Source of the DNA: Algoriphagus faecimaris
GTDB taxonomy: Bacteria > Bacteroidota > Bacteroidia > Cytophagales > Cyclobacteriaceae
Assembly (NCBI RefSeq): GCF_900101705.1
Contig: NZ_FNAC01000010.1
Span: 62,001-126,000, forward strand
Length of the DNA stretch: 64,000 nucleotides
Direction: 5' to 3'
Position 1 is the first letter of the stretch. Each line of letters begins with the position of its first letter. A model generated the notes under the pieces. The model was not told the origin of the DNA. It did not search any database and saw only the letters and a program-made list of their open reading frames with translations. Shown one piece after another: positions 17,748 to 25,990 of this stretch. The position numbers were made by a program, and so were the translations under genes.

Positions 17748-17777
17748 TTTGTGGAAATTATAAAAAACGTATATTTG
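17748..17777 (+). promoter_or_regulatory. Bacteroidota-type promoter of the TPR gene
   Basis: TTTG at 17748-17751, 18-base spacer, TATATTTG at 17770-17777. It starts 8 bp after the pdhA terminator and lies 20 bp before the ATG at 17797. It is the clearest consensus promoter in the window. Confidence 0.8.
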
Positions 17778-17796
17778 CGCCTGAAAATCGAGTAAC

Positions 17797-18507
17797 ATGG
17801 CAAAGAAACTATCCAAAAAAGCACAACAAGAACAAAATGAACTACTGGAAAATCCGGAAGTTCTTGCAGAATCGCTCGGACGCGGTGAGGCTTTTTTGAA
17901 GAAGAATAGCAAGATATTAGGCGGAGTGCTGATCGCTGCCATCCTTTTGATTGGGGGGATTTTGTTTTTCCAGATCAATAATCAGAATCAAAATCAGAAT
18001 GCTCAAGAAGAGATGTTTCAAGCCGTCTATTTCTATGAGCAGGACAGTGTAGAGTTTGCGCTGAATGGAGACGGGATCAATCCGGGATTCCTTCAGATTG
18101 TGGATGAGTATCCGCGTACCGATGCTGCCAACTTGGCTAATTTCTACATTGGATCCATCTACCTCTCTCAAAAGAACTTCTCGGATGCGATCGAGTATTT
18201 AGAGAAATTCAGTTCTGATGACTATTTGGTGCAGGCTAAAGCTTATGCGCTATTAGGTGATGCTTACTTGGATTCTGGAAATGTGAATGAGGCAATTTCC
18301 TTTTATAAAAAGGCAGTAGGCCATAAGCCTAATGATTACTTTACTCCCAAATATTTGTACAAGTTGGCTGTTGCCCAAGAAGAGGCTGGTAATTTACAGG
18401 AAGCTATCAAAGCCTTCGGTGAGATCGAAGAGAAATACTACGAGTCATTCGAATACACTGGCGCACGAAAACACAAAGCACGCTTGGAAGGCCTTGCCGC
18501 TAAGTAA
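17797..18507 (+). CDS. Membrane-anchored tetratricopeptide repeat protein
   Basis: 236 residues. A basic cytoplasmic N-terminus precedes one membrane helix at about 40-59 (ILGGVLIAAILLIGGILFF), then a QN-rich linker and three to four TPR units facing the periplasm (LANFYIGSIYLSQKNFSDAI, AYALLGDAYLDSGNVNEAI, YKLAVAQEEAGNLQEAI). The layout resembles YfgM, a periplasmic chaperone/scaffold associated with the Sec translocon in enterics, but the sequence is not close enough to claim it. It stands before ribH with its own terminator between. Confidence 0.8.
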   Translation: MAKKLSKKAQQEQNELLENPEVLAESLGRGEAFLKKNSKILGGVLIAAILLIGGILFFQINNQNQNQNAQEEMFQAVYFYEQDSVEFALNGDGINPGFLQIVDEYPRTDAANLANFYIGSIYLSQKNFSDAIEYLEKFSSDDYLVQAKAYALLGDAYLDSGNVNEAISFYKKAVGHKPNDYFTPKYLYKLAVAQEEAGNLQEAIKAFGEIEEKYYESFEYTGARKHKARLEGLAAK

Positions 18508-18531
18508 TGCTTTGCTATAAGCATCTTTTAG

Positions 18532-18565
18532 AAGAGTAAGGTTCGATAGAATCTTACTCTTTTTT
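18532..18565 (+). terminator. Terminator after the TPR gene
   Basis: AAGAGTAAG / CTTACTCTT stem, 12-base loop, followed by T6. It lies between the TPR gene and ribH (start 18593). Confidence 0.88.
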
Positions 18566-18592
18566 CGTTTAAAAACCTCAAAACAATAATCC

Positions 18593-19069
18593 ATGGCTAC
18601 TTCTAACAAAAGCCTGAGCGAATACAGCTCCAAAAATATTACTGATATCAGTTCCAAAAAATTTGCCATCGTCGTATCCGAGTGGAATGAGGACGTGACT
18701 GAAGCGCTCTATTCCGGGGCCTATCAGACACTGATTCAGCACGGCGCAAAAAAAGAAAATATCATCCGTAAAAATGTGCCGGGATCATTTGAGCTTTCAC
18801 TGGGTGCTCAATGGTGTGCACAGGACGAAAATATCGATGCTGTAATCTGTTTGGGTTGTGTGATTCAGGGGGAAACGCGTCACTTTGATTTTATCTGTGA
18901 TGCCGTAGCACAAGGAATTACCCTAGTTGGACTGAAATTTAATAAACCCGTGATTTTTGGAGTTTTGACTCCTGAAAATCAGCAGCAGGCCTTGGACCGA
19001 GCAGGAGGAAAGCACGGAAACAAGGGAGATGAAGCAGCGATCACTGCATTGAAGATGCTTGGGTTCTGA
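18593..19069 (+). CDS. ribH: 6,7-dimethyl-8-ribityllumazine synthase
   Basis: 158 residues, normal length. It condenses 5-amino-6-ribitylaminouracil with 3,4-dihydroxy-2-butanone 4-phosphate in riboflavin synthesis. Family motifs are VVSEWNEDVTEALYSGA, the VPGSFELSLGAQ loop, CLGCVIQGETRHFDFIC with the catalytic histidine, and GGKHGNKGDEAA near the end. No other rib gene and no FMN riboswitch is visible in the short leader that follows the preceding terminator. Confidence 0.96.
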   Translation: MATSNKSLSEYSSKNITDISSKKFAIVVSEWNEDVTEALYSGAYQTLIQHGAKKENIIRKNVPGSFELSLGAQWCAQDENIDAVICLGCVIQGETRHFDFICDAVAQGITLVGLKFNKPVIFGVLTPENQQQALDRAGGKHGNKGDEAAITALKMLGF

Positions 19070-19164
19070 ACCTGTGTTTTTAAAAAAGTCAAGAACTTAT
19101 AAATAAGAGACCTAAGCGTGATTTTTGAACACTCAATCACACTTATCAAACCTATTAATTAATT

Positions 19165-20487
19165 ATGAAAGTAATGAAATTCGGGGGGACCTCCGTAGGC
19201 AAACCCGAGCGCATGCATCAGGTCAAGGACCTGGTATCTTCAGGAGATGAACCCACCATCGTGGTACTATCCGCCCTCTCTGGCACTACCAATGCCCTTG
19301 TAGGTATTGGGGAAGCGCTGGCTGCTGCAGACCGAATCCTAGCCAAGGAGCGAATTGATGAGCTTCATGCCCACTACCTGGACTTCTATCCACAGCTCTT
19401 GAAAGCAGAGAAAACTCGAGCCAAAGCAGAAGCCATTATCAAGGAGCACTTCGAATTTTTAAATATTATTCTCAAGATTTCATTCAATGAGGCCATTAAC
19501 CGGGATATTCTTGCTCAAGGCGAATTGCTTTCGACCAAGTTGTTTTACACCCTATTGGAAGAATTGGAGATCCCTGCTGTCTTTTTGATCGCCTTGGACT
19601 TTATGAGTATTGACGAAAACTCAGAGCCAGAATTGGGTAAAATTTCAGAAAAACTGAAAGCTATTATCAGCCAACATCCCGGTCAAAAGCTTTTTGTAAC
19701 CCAAGGCTATATTTGTAAAAATCACCGAAATGAGGTCGATAATCTTAAGCGTGGAGGAAGTGATTACACGGCCTCTTTGATCGCAGCGGCTATTAATGCT
19801 TCTGTTTGCGAGATTTGGACTGATATCGATGGGATGCACAATAATGACCCACGAATCGTCAACCGTACCCGCCCTATTGCAGAGTTATCTTTTGATGAGG
19901 CGGCTGAGTTGGCTTACTTTGGGGCAAAGATTCTCCATCCTGCATCAATATGGCCGGCGCAGCAATACAATGTACCGGTGAGGTTGCTCAATACCATGGA
20001 TCCCAATGCCCACGGAACGCTGATCAAAGCAGATGTGGAAACAAAAGGAGTCAAAGCCATTGCAGCCAAAGATGGAATCACTGCAATCAAAATCAAGTCC
20101 AGCCGAATGCTTTTGGCGTATGGATTTTTGAGGAGGGTCTTTGAGATCTTTGAAAAATATAAGACTCCCATCGATATGATCACCACATCAGAGGTGGCTG
20201 TATCTGTGACTATTGATGACATTAGCCATTTGGACCTTATTACCAAAGAGCTCGAGGTATTGGGAATAGTCGAAGTGGACGCTAATCAGAGCATCGTCTG
20301 CATCGTAGGAAATATGGTATCTGAAACTAGGGGAGCGGTGAAGTCTGTGATGGATAGTCTTGTCGATATTCCGATTCGTATGGTATCTTATGGTGGTAGC
20401 CGACACAATGTATCCCTGCTGATTGATTCTAAATTCAAAAATGAAGCCCTTCAGAAACTAAATGATGGGGTTTTTAATTGGAATTAA
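19165..20487 (+). CDS. lysC: Aspartate kinase (monofunctional)
   Basis: 440 residues. It phosphorylates aspartate at the start of the lysine/threonine/methionine/DAP pathway. The kinase domain opens with VMKFGGTSVGKPERM and contains GGSDYTASLIAAAI and WTDIDGMHNNDPRIV. Two ACT-type regulatory modules follow (about 300-440), so feedback control is likely. There is no fused homoserine dehydrogenase. The 95-bp leader holds an imperfect hairpin but no lysine-riboswitch features I can recognise. lysA, from the same pathway, is 7 kb away. Confidence 0.93.
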   Translation: MKVMKFGGTSVGKPERMHQVKDLVSSGDEPTIVVLSALSGTTNALVGIGEALAAADRILAKERIDELHAHYLDFYPQLLKAEKTRAKAEAIIKEHFEFLNIILKISFNEAINRDILAQGELLSTKLFYTLLEELEIPAVFLIALDFMSIDENSEPELGKISEKLKAIISQHPGQKLFVTQGYICKNHRNEVDNLKRGGSDYTASLIAAAINASVCEIWTDIDGMHNNDPRIVNRTRPIAELSFDEAAELAYFGAKILHPASIWPAQQYNVPVRLLNTMDPNAHGTLIKADVETKGVKAIAAKDGITAIKIKSSRMLLAYGFLRRVFEIFEKYKTPIDMITTSEVAVSVTIDDISHLDLITKELEVLGIVEVDANQSIVCIVGNMVSETRGAVKSVMDSLVDIPIRMVSYGGSRHNVSLLIDSKFKNEALQKLNDGVFNWN

Positions 20488-20620
20488 GTCTTAAAGAGTA
20501 ATAAGTTCATCAAAGAAAGTAATGGCAAAGCGATTCCACATAGGAGTTATCAATAGGCTGCTTTGTACTTCGAATTGAGGAAATTCCTTCATTTAGACCA
20601 TTTCGATTTAATTTTGCTTC

Positions 20621-20950
20621 ATGTCAACCTCACCTCAAAAACCAGGATTTCTTAAACGACTTCAGACCAAATGGAAGCTGGACAGTCTGTTTCAGGTGGT
20701 CATGGTTTTGATCGTTTTTGCTTGTACAGGATTTACCATTCTATTTATAAAAAATCCTATTTTGGATTTCTTTGGAGTGGAGAAAGGGGGTTTTGTAAAT
20801 ACCCTTTTGTACTTGCTACTTGTACTTCCGCTGTATCAAATATTCCTTTTGATCTATGGGTTTATTTTTGGTCAGTTTCGGTTTTTTTGGGAAAAAGAAA
20901 AACAAATTATGAGGAGGATTATCGGAATATTCTCTAAGAAAAAATCCTGA
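20621..20950 (+). CDS. DUF6787-like small membrane protein
   Basis: 109 residues with two strong membrane helices (about 24-46 and 60-86) and a basic C-terminal tail. The ending LIYGFIFGQFRFFWEKEK matches my memory of the Bacteroidota family DUF6787, whose function is unknown. A TAATTTTG element lies at 20609-20616, only 4 bases before the ATG, so either the message is nearly leaderless or the match is accidental. It lies alone between lysC and osmC. Confidence 0.78.
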   Translation: MSTSPQKPGFLKRLQTKWKLDSLFQVVMVLIVFACTGFTILFIKNPILDFFGVEKGGFVNTLLYLLLVLPLYQIFLLIYGFIFGQFRFFWEKEKQIMRRIIGIFSKKKS

Positions 20951-21021
20951 TATCGAGAACCAAAGACTGTTTAAATTCCTTCTAGTAGTGAAATTAATTT
21001 TTAAACGAAAATCTTTAAACC

Positions 21022-21432
21022 ATGATTAGAAAAGCAACAGCTGTCTGGACCGGCAGTGGAAAAGAAGGCAAAGGACATGTAAGTACGCCTAGCAATGTTT
21101 TAGACAAAACCCAATATTCCTTCAAATCACGTTTTGAGGATGGAGTGGGAACCAATCCTGAAGAACTAATTGCAGCAGCCCATGCTGGATGCTTTGCGAT
21201 GAAGCTCAGTTTCAATTTAAGTGCAGAAGATCATGCCCCTGAGGAATTGGAGGTCACCTGCAATATTACTTTTGAGGATGGAACACTCAAAAAATCTCAC
21301 TTGGTGCTGAAAGCCAAAGTGGAGGGAATCAGCGAAGATAAATTCGCCGAACTCGTCAAAGATGCTGAGGAAAATTGCCCGATCTCTAAGGTTTTGAATA
21401 CTGAGATTTCGGTAGAGTATACACTCAATTGA
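21022..21432 (+). CDS. osmC: OsmC-family peroxiredoxin-like protein
   Basis: 136 residues. It reduces organic hydroperoxides using two cysteines: C57 in AAAHAGCFAMKLS and C119 in EENCPISKVL, both at canonical places. The start IRKATAVWTGSGKEGKG and the EDGVGTNPEELIAAAHAGC core place it in the OsmC rather than the Ohr subgroup. It is monocistronic with a UUCG terminator. Confidence 0.93.
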   Translation: MIRKATAVWTGSGKEGKGHVSTPSNVLDKTQYSFKSRFEDGVGTNPEELIAAAHAGCFAMKLSFNLSAEDHAPEELEVTCNITFEDGTLKKSHLVLKAKVEGISEDKFAELVKDAEENCPISKVLNTEISVEYTLN

Positions 21433-21454
21433 GCATAAAGAAAATTTAACATAG

Positions 21455-21479
21455 AAAAGATCCTTCGGGATCTTTTTTT
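21455..21479 (+). terminator. UUCG-loop terminator of osmC
   Basis: AAAAGATCC / GGATCTTTT around a TTCG tetraloop, followed by T residues. Confidence 0.93.
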
Positions 21480-21549
21480 GTTAGAACCTAATGGACGACA
21501 ATTCCGTTAGCAATTTGCTACGAGTACTAAACCAACTATTTCTGGACCA

Positions 21550-21855
21550 ATGAATACTATTTCCGAAAGGCGATTGACTTTTGATTCCAATCGCATGATT
21601 TTTGCGAAAAACGCAATTTTTGCTGTTTTGATTTTACTGGTAATTTTTAATTTAGAAGGGATGTTTTCGAGTCAAAATCTCAAGGCGCTTTCTTTGTATT
21701 TTACCTTTACGCCTATTGCCGCCGGGATTTCCGGAATTATTTTCAAAAACACGGTAGGTCTTCGCCAATCTTCCGGCATGAAGAAAGTACTGGGATGGAC
21801 CATCGGGCTACTTGCTTATGCGGTGCTTATTCCACTTTCTCTTTCCTTAGCCTAA
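21550..21855 (+). CDS. Small membrane protein, three helices, unknown
   Basis: 101 residues with hydrophobic helices at about 18-36, 48-66 and 82-100. There is no recognised domain. The C-terminus ends within the last helix. It is convergent with the SIMPL gene, whose stop is only 4 bp away, with no terminator between. It could be a small integral protein of general Bacteroidota type; nothing in the context indicates a role. Confidence 0.65.
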   Translation: MNTISERRLTFDSNRMIFAKNAIFAVLILLVIFNLEGMFSSQNLKALSLYFTFTPIAAGISGIIFKNTVGLRQSSGMKKVLGWTIGLLAYAVLIPLSLSLA

Positions 21856-21859
21856 AGTT

Positions 21860-22585
21860 CTAATCTACTTCGAAGACCAATTTCATCGTGATGGAAGCGG
21901 TTTTGTTTTTCGAGCTTGTATTGAAGGCTCCTCCCCAGGAATAATCCTCCCCGGAGTTTTGTCCTGTAATTTGAAAGACGCCCATGTTGGCTGAGATTAG
22001 ATTTCCCAAACTAGCATTAGAGTTTTCTGCAATTCGCTCTGCTCGGATTCGCGCATCTTCGGTAGCTTTGGCAATCATTTCAAGTTTTAAAGACTCCAAG
22101 TCAGTGTAGTAATACCGAGGCTGTTGAGAATAAAAAGCGATCCCTTGATTGAGGAGTTCAGTAATTTCGCGGCTGATTTTCTCCACTTTTTCTACTTCCT
22201 TGGACTCGATGACTAGCGATTGGTTTAGCTGATAGCCAGTAAATGTCTGTCCCATATAGCGTCCGTCATTGGAGTAGTTTTGCTGATATTGAGGATTGGT
22301 GGCGACAGCGTTGAAAACGAGTTGGGATTCGGGAATACCTTTAGACACCAAGTATTGAGTTACTGCTTCACGGTCTTTTTCGAGATTGGCATAGGCAGTT
22401 TGAATATTGTTGCTTTCACGAGAGAAATTCCCCTCCCAGACGATCAGGTCTGAGGTGAAATTCTGCTCTCCAAGTCCCGTGACATTCACATTTCCTTGTG
22501 GACGATTTCGATTGATGACTGCATAGCCAAAAATGATAGAAGAGATAACAATGGCCTAGCCAAAAATGATTGCGTTTGTTTTCAT
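21860..22585 (-). pseudogene. SIMPL-domain (DUF541) protein gene interrupted by an in-frame TAG
   Basis: The downstream 209 codons encode a full SIMPL domain (VTGLGEQNFTSDLIVWEG, ATEDARIRAERIAENSN). Upstream in the same frame a good N-terminus exists: ATG at 22585 reads MKTNAIIFG, then TAG (22558-22556), then AIVISSIIFGYAVINRNRP. Signal anchor and domain are thus continuous except for the amber codon as the tenth codon. The codon lies at the end of a 14-bp direct repeat. Initiation at GTG 22489 would give a protein without export signal. It could be a real nonsense mutation, a sequencing error, or a recoded codon; a true pseudogene with no other lesion would be very recent. Confidence 0.8.
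22524..22570. repeat. 14-bp direct repeat around the amber codon of the SIMPL gene
   Basis: TAGCCAAAAATGAT occurs at 22524-22537 and 22557-22570, offset 33 bp (11 codons). On the coding strand both copies code Ile-Ile-Phe-Gly; the first-translated copy ends in the TAG stop, the second in TAT. Confidence 0.9.
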
Positions 22586-22625
22586 AAGAATAGATTCAAA
22601 GCATTAAGTTATCGAATTTTTCCAT

Positions 22626-22650
22626 AAAAAAACCTGCCAATTGGCAGGTT
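22626..22650 (-). terminator. Terminator of the M14 peptidase gene
   Basis: Perfect 20-bp palindrome AACCTGCCAATTGGCAGGTT with a T run on the minus strand, 26 bp past the stop at 22676. Confidence 0.9.
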
Positions 22651-22675
22651 AAGTCTCTTTTGGTAAAACAGGCTT

Positions 22676-24157
22676 TCAATATATCCTTTGCATAAGATCT
22701 TGATCTTTTGGGTTTTTCAAATCTATCAGGTATCCGTTGACGACTGCATGGGTCAACTCTCCCCCTTTTTCCAAAAAGAAATTGGGACTTGCCCCAGTCA
22801 TCCACCCGGAAGAGAAAGTTTCCCGTGAATGGAGAACCATGATCGGTAAGTGATGCAATTGGTTTTCCTTGGCACTTTTCACTTTCACTGCCAGGTATCC
22901 TTGTTTCAAAAGCTCCAAAGCTTCGGCCTCGTCTATTGCATCGAGGTTTTCACATTCCTCCTCAAAAACCTTACCCTCAACCCATCGATGGCCAGTAGCA
23001 TCCAATTCTTCAAAACCAAAGTACACTTGCATATCTCCCACATCTTCGATATTTCCATTGACAAAATACGTTTCGCCTGCATTGGATTCACGTCTTCGTA
23101 TGGCTATATCAATCGGGTACAGCTTTCCATTCACTTCGACCTCCACTTCATTTAGAATGAGATCCATAAGCTGTATGCCATTGTCAGGGATAGAAAAATA
23201 CTGCTCGGTAGTGTAAGTTTCATAGCTTTTAGTAGCGATTTGGTGGAGCGCATTTAGAATAATCATAAAGTTGAGCTTGCGGATGTATTGTTTTTCAGGG
23301 TCTCCCATGTAGCCACCGGATTCAATTAGAATGGTGCTGGTGCCCCATTTTTGGATATTATCTCCAAAGGCCCTCGGCTCAAAACCGTCATCGTATTTGC
23401 CCACTTGGCCAGGGATCATCTGCTGGAGAATTTCATTCATTCCCACTATAGTCTGCATGGCACGCTCACGGACATCATTGACATCCCGTTCGTAATTGTA
23501 GCCTGGTGCCAAAACCGAAATAGTCGCCTGCTTTGGGGTGTTGACTACATTATAATAAATCTGCTGATCATGAAGGTTAAAGCCAAAATCTGGTTCAAAC
23601 TCGTCACGGGCGTTTTTAAGAATAACCGCTTCTGGAGAAATCTGAGAAATCGCATCTCGATTGAGGTCAATGTCCAGTGCATTTCTGCGTTTGAAAGCTT
23701 CTGCGCCATCGGGATTGATCATCGGGATAAATTTGATCGAAAGCTGGTTTTTCAAAGTGCTTCTGAGCTCATCGTACTCGTCTCCACTCCCTTCCAAAAA
23801 GTTAAACAGATCAAAAAGGGCCATAGTCGCTGTACTTTCATTTCCATGCATCTGTGACCATAGCATAACTTTGGTCTGTCCCTCTCCCCAATAAAGAGCA
23901 GTGATACTCCGCCCTTCGATAGATGATCCAAGTGTTCTTAGCTCAAAACTGGATTGGTGCTTTTCGATCAGCGGCTGAAGGTCCGAATGGGTAAATCTCC
24001 TGTGGGTGATGGCTGGTTCTAAAAATTGCTCATGTGCATTTTCCAGCATATCCACAGAAAAAGAATTGTTTTCTGATTCATTTGCTGTTTTACATCCAAT
24101 ACTGAAAAACAAAAACAGCAAAAACAGGCTAATTTGATTTCTGTTGATTATTTTCAT
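22676..24157 (-). CDS. M14-family zinc carboxypeptidase lipoprotein
   Basis: 493 residues from ATG at 24157; the frame opens 14 codons earlier, but this start gives a proper lipoprotein signal (SLFLLFLFFSIGC, lipid cysteine C22). The M14 zinc site is seen as H104-x-x-E107 (QMHGNEST) and H196 (FNLHDQQ), with INPDGAEAF and DLNRD between and the catalytic glutamate probably in ILIESGGYMGD. It should cleave C-terminal residues from peptides or murein peptides outside the cell. It is divergent from a dipeptide epimerase gene 92 bp away, which hints at use of cell-wall peptides. Confidence 0.9.
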   Translation of the reverse strand: MKIINRNQISLFLLFLFFSIGCKTANESENNSFSVDMLENAHEQFLEPAITHRRFTHSDLQPLIEKHQSSFELRTLGSSIEGRSITALYWGEGQTKVMLWSQMHGNESTATMALFDLFNFLEGSGDEYDELRSTLKNQLSIKFIPMINPDGAEAFKRRNALDIDLNRDAISQISPEAVILKNARDEFEPDFGFNLHDQQIYYNVVNTPKQATISVLAPGYNYERDVNDVRERAMQTIVGMNEILQQMIPGQVGKYDDGFEPRAFGDNIQKWGTSTILIESGGYMGDPEKQYIRKLNFMIILNALHQIATKSYETYTTEQYFSIPDNGIQLMDLILNEVEVEVNGKLYPIDIAIRRRESNAGETYFVNGNIEDVGDMQVYFGFEELDATGHRWVEGKVFEEECENLDAIDEAEALELLKQGYLAVKVKSAKENQLHHLPIMVLHSRETFSSGWMTGASPNFFLEKGGELTHAVVNGYLIDLKNPKDQDLMQRIY

Positions 24158-24248
24158 GTTCTGATTTTTGGCAAGGTGAAAGAAAGTAAAGCTAAGCATC
24201 TTTAGGCTAAATTTCAGGTAGATTCAATCATTTGATCAAAACGCTAAA

Positions 24249-25259
24249 ATGAAACTCTCCTATCAGGTCATAGATCTTCCTCTTAAGCACACTTTTACCA
24301 TCGCCCATCAAAGTCGGGATATCCAAGATACCCTGATAGTCAAACTCGAAGATGCAGGTTTTTACGGTTTGGGAGAGTCCACTACCAATCCATTTTACGG
24401 GATGACGATTGAGAATATGACCGAACGCCTGGAAGCAGCAAGAGCAATAGTGGAAAGAGGAAGCTGGGATCATCCTGAGCGACTTTGGGAAATGACTAAA
24501 GAAATTTTTGCTGAAAATCCTTTTGCGCAATGTGCCTTGGATATGGCTGCTTGGGACCTCTACACCAAAAAACAAGGAAAAAAACTTTATGAATATTTGG
24601 GGCTGAGTCCCAAGGATATTCCCTTGACCAATTTTACTATTGGAATCGATAGCTTGGATAAAATGGTCTCCAAAATGAAAGAGGTGGATTGGCCGATCTA
24701 TAAAATCAAATTGGGGACCGATAATGATTTGGAAATTGTGCGGGAACTGCGGAAGCATTCTGATGCGATTTTCAGGATAGATGCCAATTGCGCTTGGACT
24801 GCTGAGCAGGCTATTCGAAATTCTGAAGTTTTGGCCCAGCTCGGGGTAGAGTTTATGGAGCAACCCCTCGGAAAGGATGATTTGGAAGGAATGAAAGAGG
24901 TATTTCTCCACTCAAAACTCCCTGTGATGGCTGATGAAAGTTGTATAGTGGAGAGCGATGTGAAAAAGTGCCAGGGACTTTTTCACGCCATCAATGTAAA
25001 GCTAGTCAAAGCAGGGGGGATTACGCCAGGAATTAGAATGATTCATGAAGCAAAATCTTTAGGCATGAAAACTATGGTAGGCTGTATGACTGAGTCTTCG
25101 GTGGGCATTTCGGCCATAGCCCATATCGCGCCACTTCTTGATTATGTGGATATGGATGGAGCCATGCTTTTGGCAAAAGATCCCGCAAAGGGAGTTCAGA
25201 TTACACCGGAAAAAGTCAGCTTTCCCGACGGACCGGGAATCGGTGCTGAAATGATATAG
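24249..25259 (+). CDS. Dipeptide epimerase (L-Ala-D/L-Glu epimerase type), enolase superfamily
   Basis: 336 residues. The N-terminal capping domain (LKHTFTIAHQSR) is followed by the TIM barrel with muconate-lactonizing-type residues: KxK at K152/K154 (YKIKLGT), metal ligands D178 (RIDAN), E204 (EQPL) and D229 (ADES), and lysine K254 (KLVKAGG). This arrangement equals that of L-Ala-D/L-Glu epimerases, which convert the murein dipeptide for use as a nutrient; other dipeptides are possible. The divergent M14 peptidase fits such a pathway. Confidence 0.88.
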   Translation: MKLSYQVIDLPLKHTFTIAHQSRDIQDTLIVKLEDAGFYGLGESTTNPFYGMTIENMTERLEAARAIVERGSWDHPERLWEMTKEIFAENPFAQCALDMAAWDLYTKKQGKKLYEYLGLSPKDIPLTNFTIGIDSLDKMVSKMKEVDWPIYKIKLGTDNDLEIVRELRKHSDAIFRIDANCAWTAEQAIRNSEVLAQLGVEFMEQPLGKDDLEGMKEVFLHSKLPVMADESCIVESDVKKCQGLFHAINVKLVKAGGITPGIRMIHEAKSLGMKTMVGCMTESSVGISAIAHIAPLLDYVDMDGAMLLAKDPAKGVQITPEKVSFPDGPGIGAEMI

Positions 25260-25262
25260 TAA

Positions 25263-25290
25263 AAAAAGACAGCTTTTGGGCTGTCTTTTT
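25263..25290. terminator. Bidirectional terminator between epimerase and response regulator genes
   Basis: AAAAAGACAGC / GCTGTCTTTTT with a short T-rich loop, placed between convergent stops at 25259 and 25295. T runs occur on both strands. Confidence 0.92.
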
Positions 25291-25294
25291 GAAA

Positions 25295-25990
25295 TCAATT
25301 ATCGCTAACGATCAATTTAAATCCTTCACCATGGACTGTGATGATTTGAACTGTGGGATCATCTTTAAGTAGTTTTCTGATTTTACTCAAGTAGACATCC
25401 ATACTTCGCGCATTGAAATAACTATCGTCTCCCCAGATTTGCTTTAGCGCATGGCTTCGATTGACAAGTTTGTTCATTTCTGCAGCTAATAGTCGAAGAA
25501 GTTCATTTTCTTTTGAGGTTAGCTTGTGCTTTCCTTCAGGACCTTCCAGGATCTGCTCATCGTAATGGAGCTTAAAGCCCCCAAATTCATATACTTTCAG
25601 TTGGCTGACTTCATTGGATTTTTGTGTACGTCGCAGGATTGCATTGACACGGAGTAGCAATTCTTCCATGCTGAATGGCTTTGTTAGATAATCGTCAGCA
25701 CCGATTTTAAGCCCTTCGATAATATCATCTTTCTGATTTTTGGCTGTCAGAAACAGGATAGGGAGATCTTCTTGTACTTTTTTGATCTCTTTAGCTAGGG
25801 TAAAACCGTCCTTTTTTGGCATCATAATATCCAAAAGGCAAAGGTCGTATTTATCTTTTTTGAATTTGTTCCAGCCCTCTTCTCCATCCCTACAGAGTGT
25901 GGGTTCGTAGCCCTTCATCTCGAGGTATTCTTTTAGGATATCGCCCAAGTTTGGGTCATCTTCCACTACTAATAGTTTGGCCTTGCTCAT
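25295..25990 (-). CDS. OmpR-type response regulator
   Basis: 231 residues. The receiver domain has E10-D11-D12, phospho-acceptor D54 (CLLDIMMPKKDG), T82 region (LFLTAKNQ) and K104 region (YLTKPFSMEELLLRV). The C-terminal winged helix runs from about 135 (LTSKENELLRLLAAEMNKLV ... DVYLSKIRKLL). It is a DNA-binding regulator paired with the kinase at 25987-27702, with a 4-bp ATGA overlap. Targets cannot be inferred from the neighbours. Confidence 0.95.
   Translation of the reverse strand: MSKAKLLVVEDDPNLGDILKEYLEMKGYEPTLCRDGEEGWNKFKKDKYDLCLLDIMMPKKDGFTLAKEIKKVQEDLPILFLTAKNQKDDIIEGLKIGADDYLTKPFSMEELLLRVNAILRRTQKSNEVSQLKVYEFGGFKLHYDEQILEGPEGKHKLTSKENELLRLLAAEMNKLVNRSHALKQIWGDDSYFNARSMDVYLSKIRKLLKDDPTVQIITVHGEGFKLIVSDN

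Noticed and set aside
18566..18592. FMN riboswitch before ribH
   Set aside because: Only 27 bases remain between the preceding terminator and the ribH start, so there is no room for the aptamer.
19070..19164. Lysine riboswitch before lysC
   Set aside because: Only an imperfect short hairpin is present in the 95-bp leader, far too small for the lysine aptamer.
24228..24911. 227-codon minus-strand frame opposite the dipeptide epimerase gene
   Set aside because: The plus strand carries all catalytic residues of the enolase-superfamily enzyme; this frame has no recognisable features.
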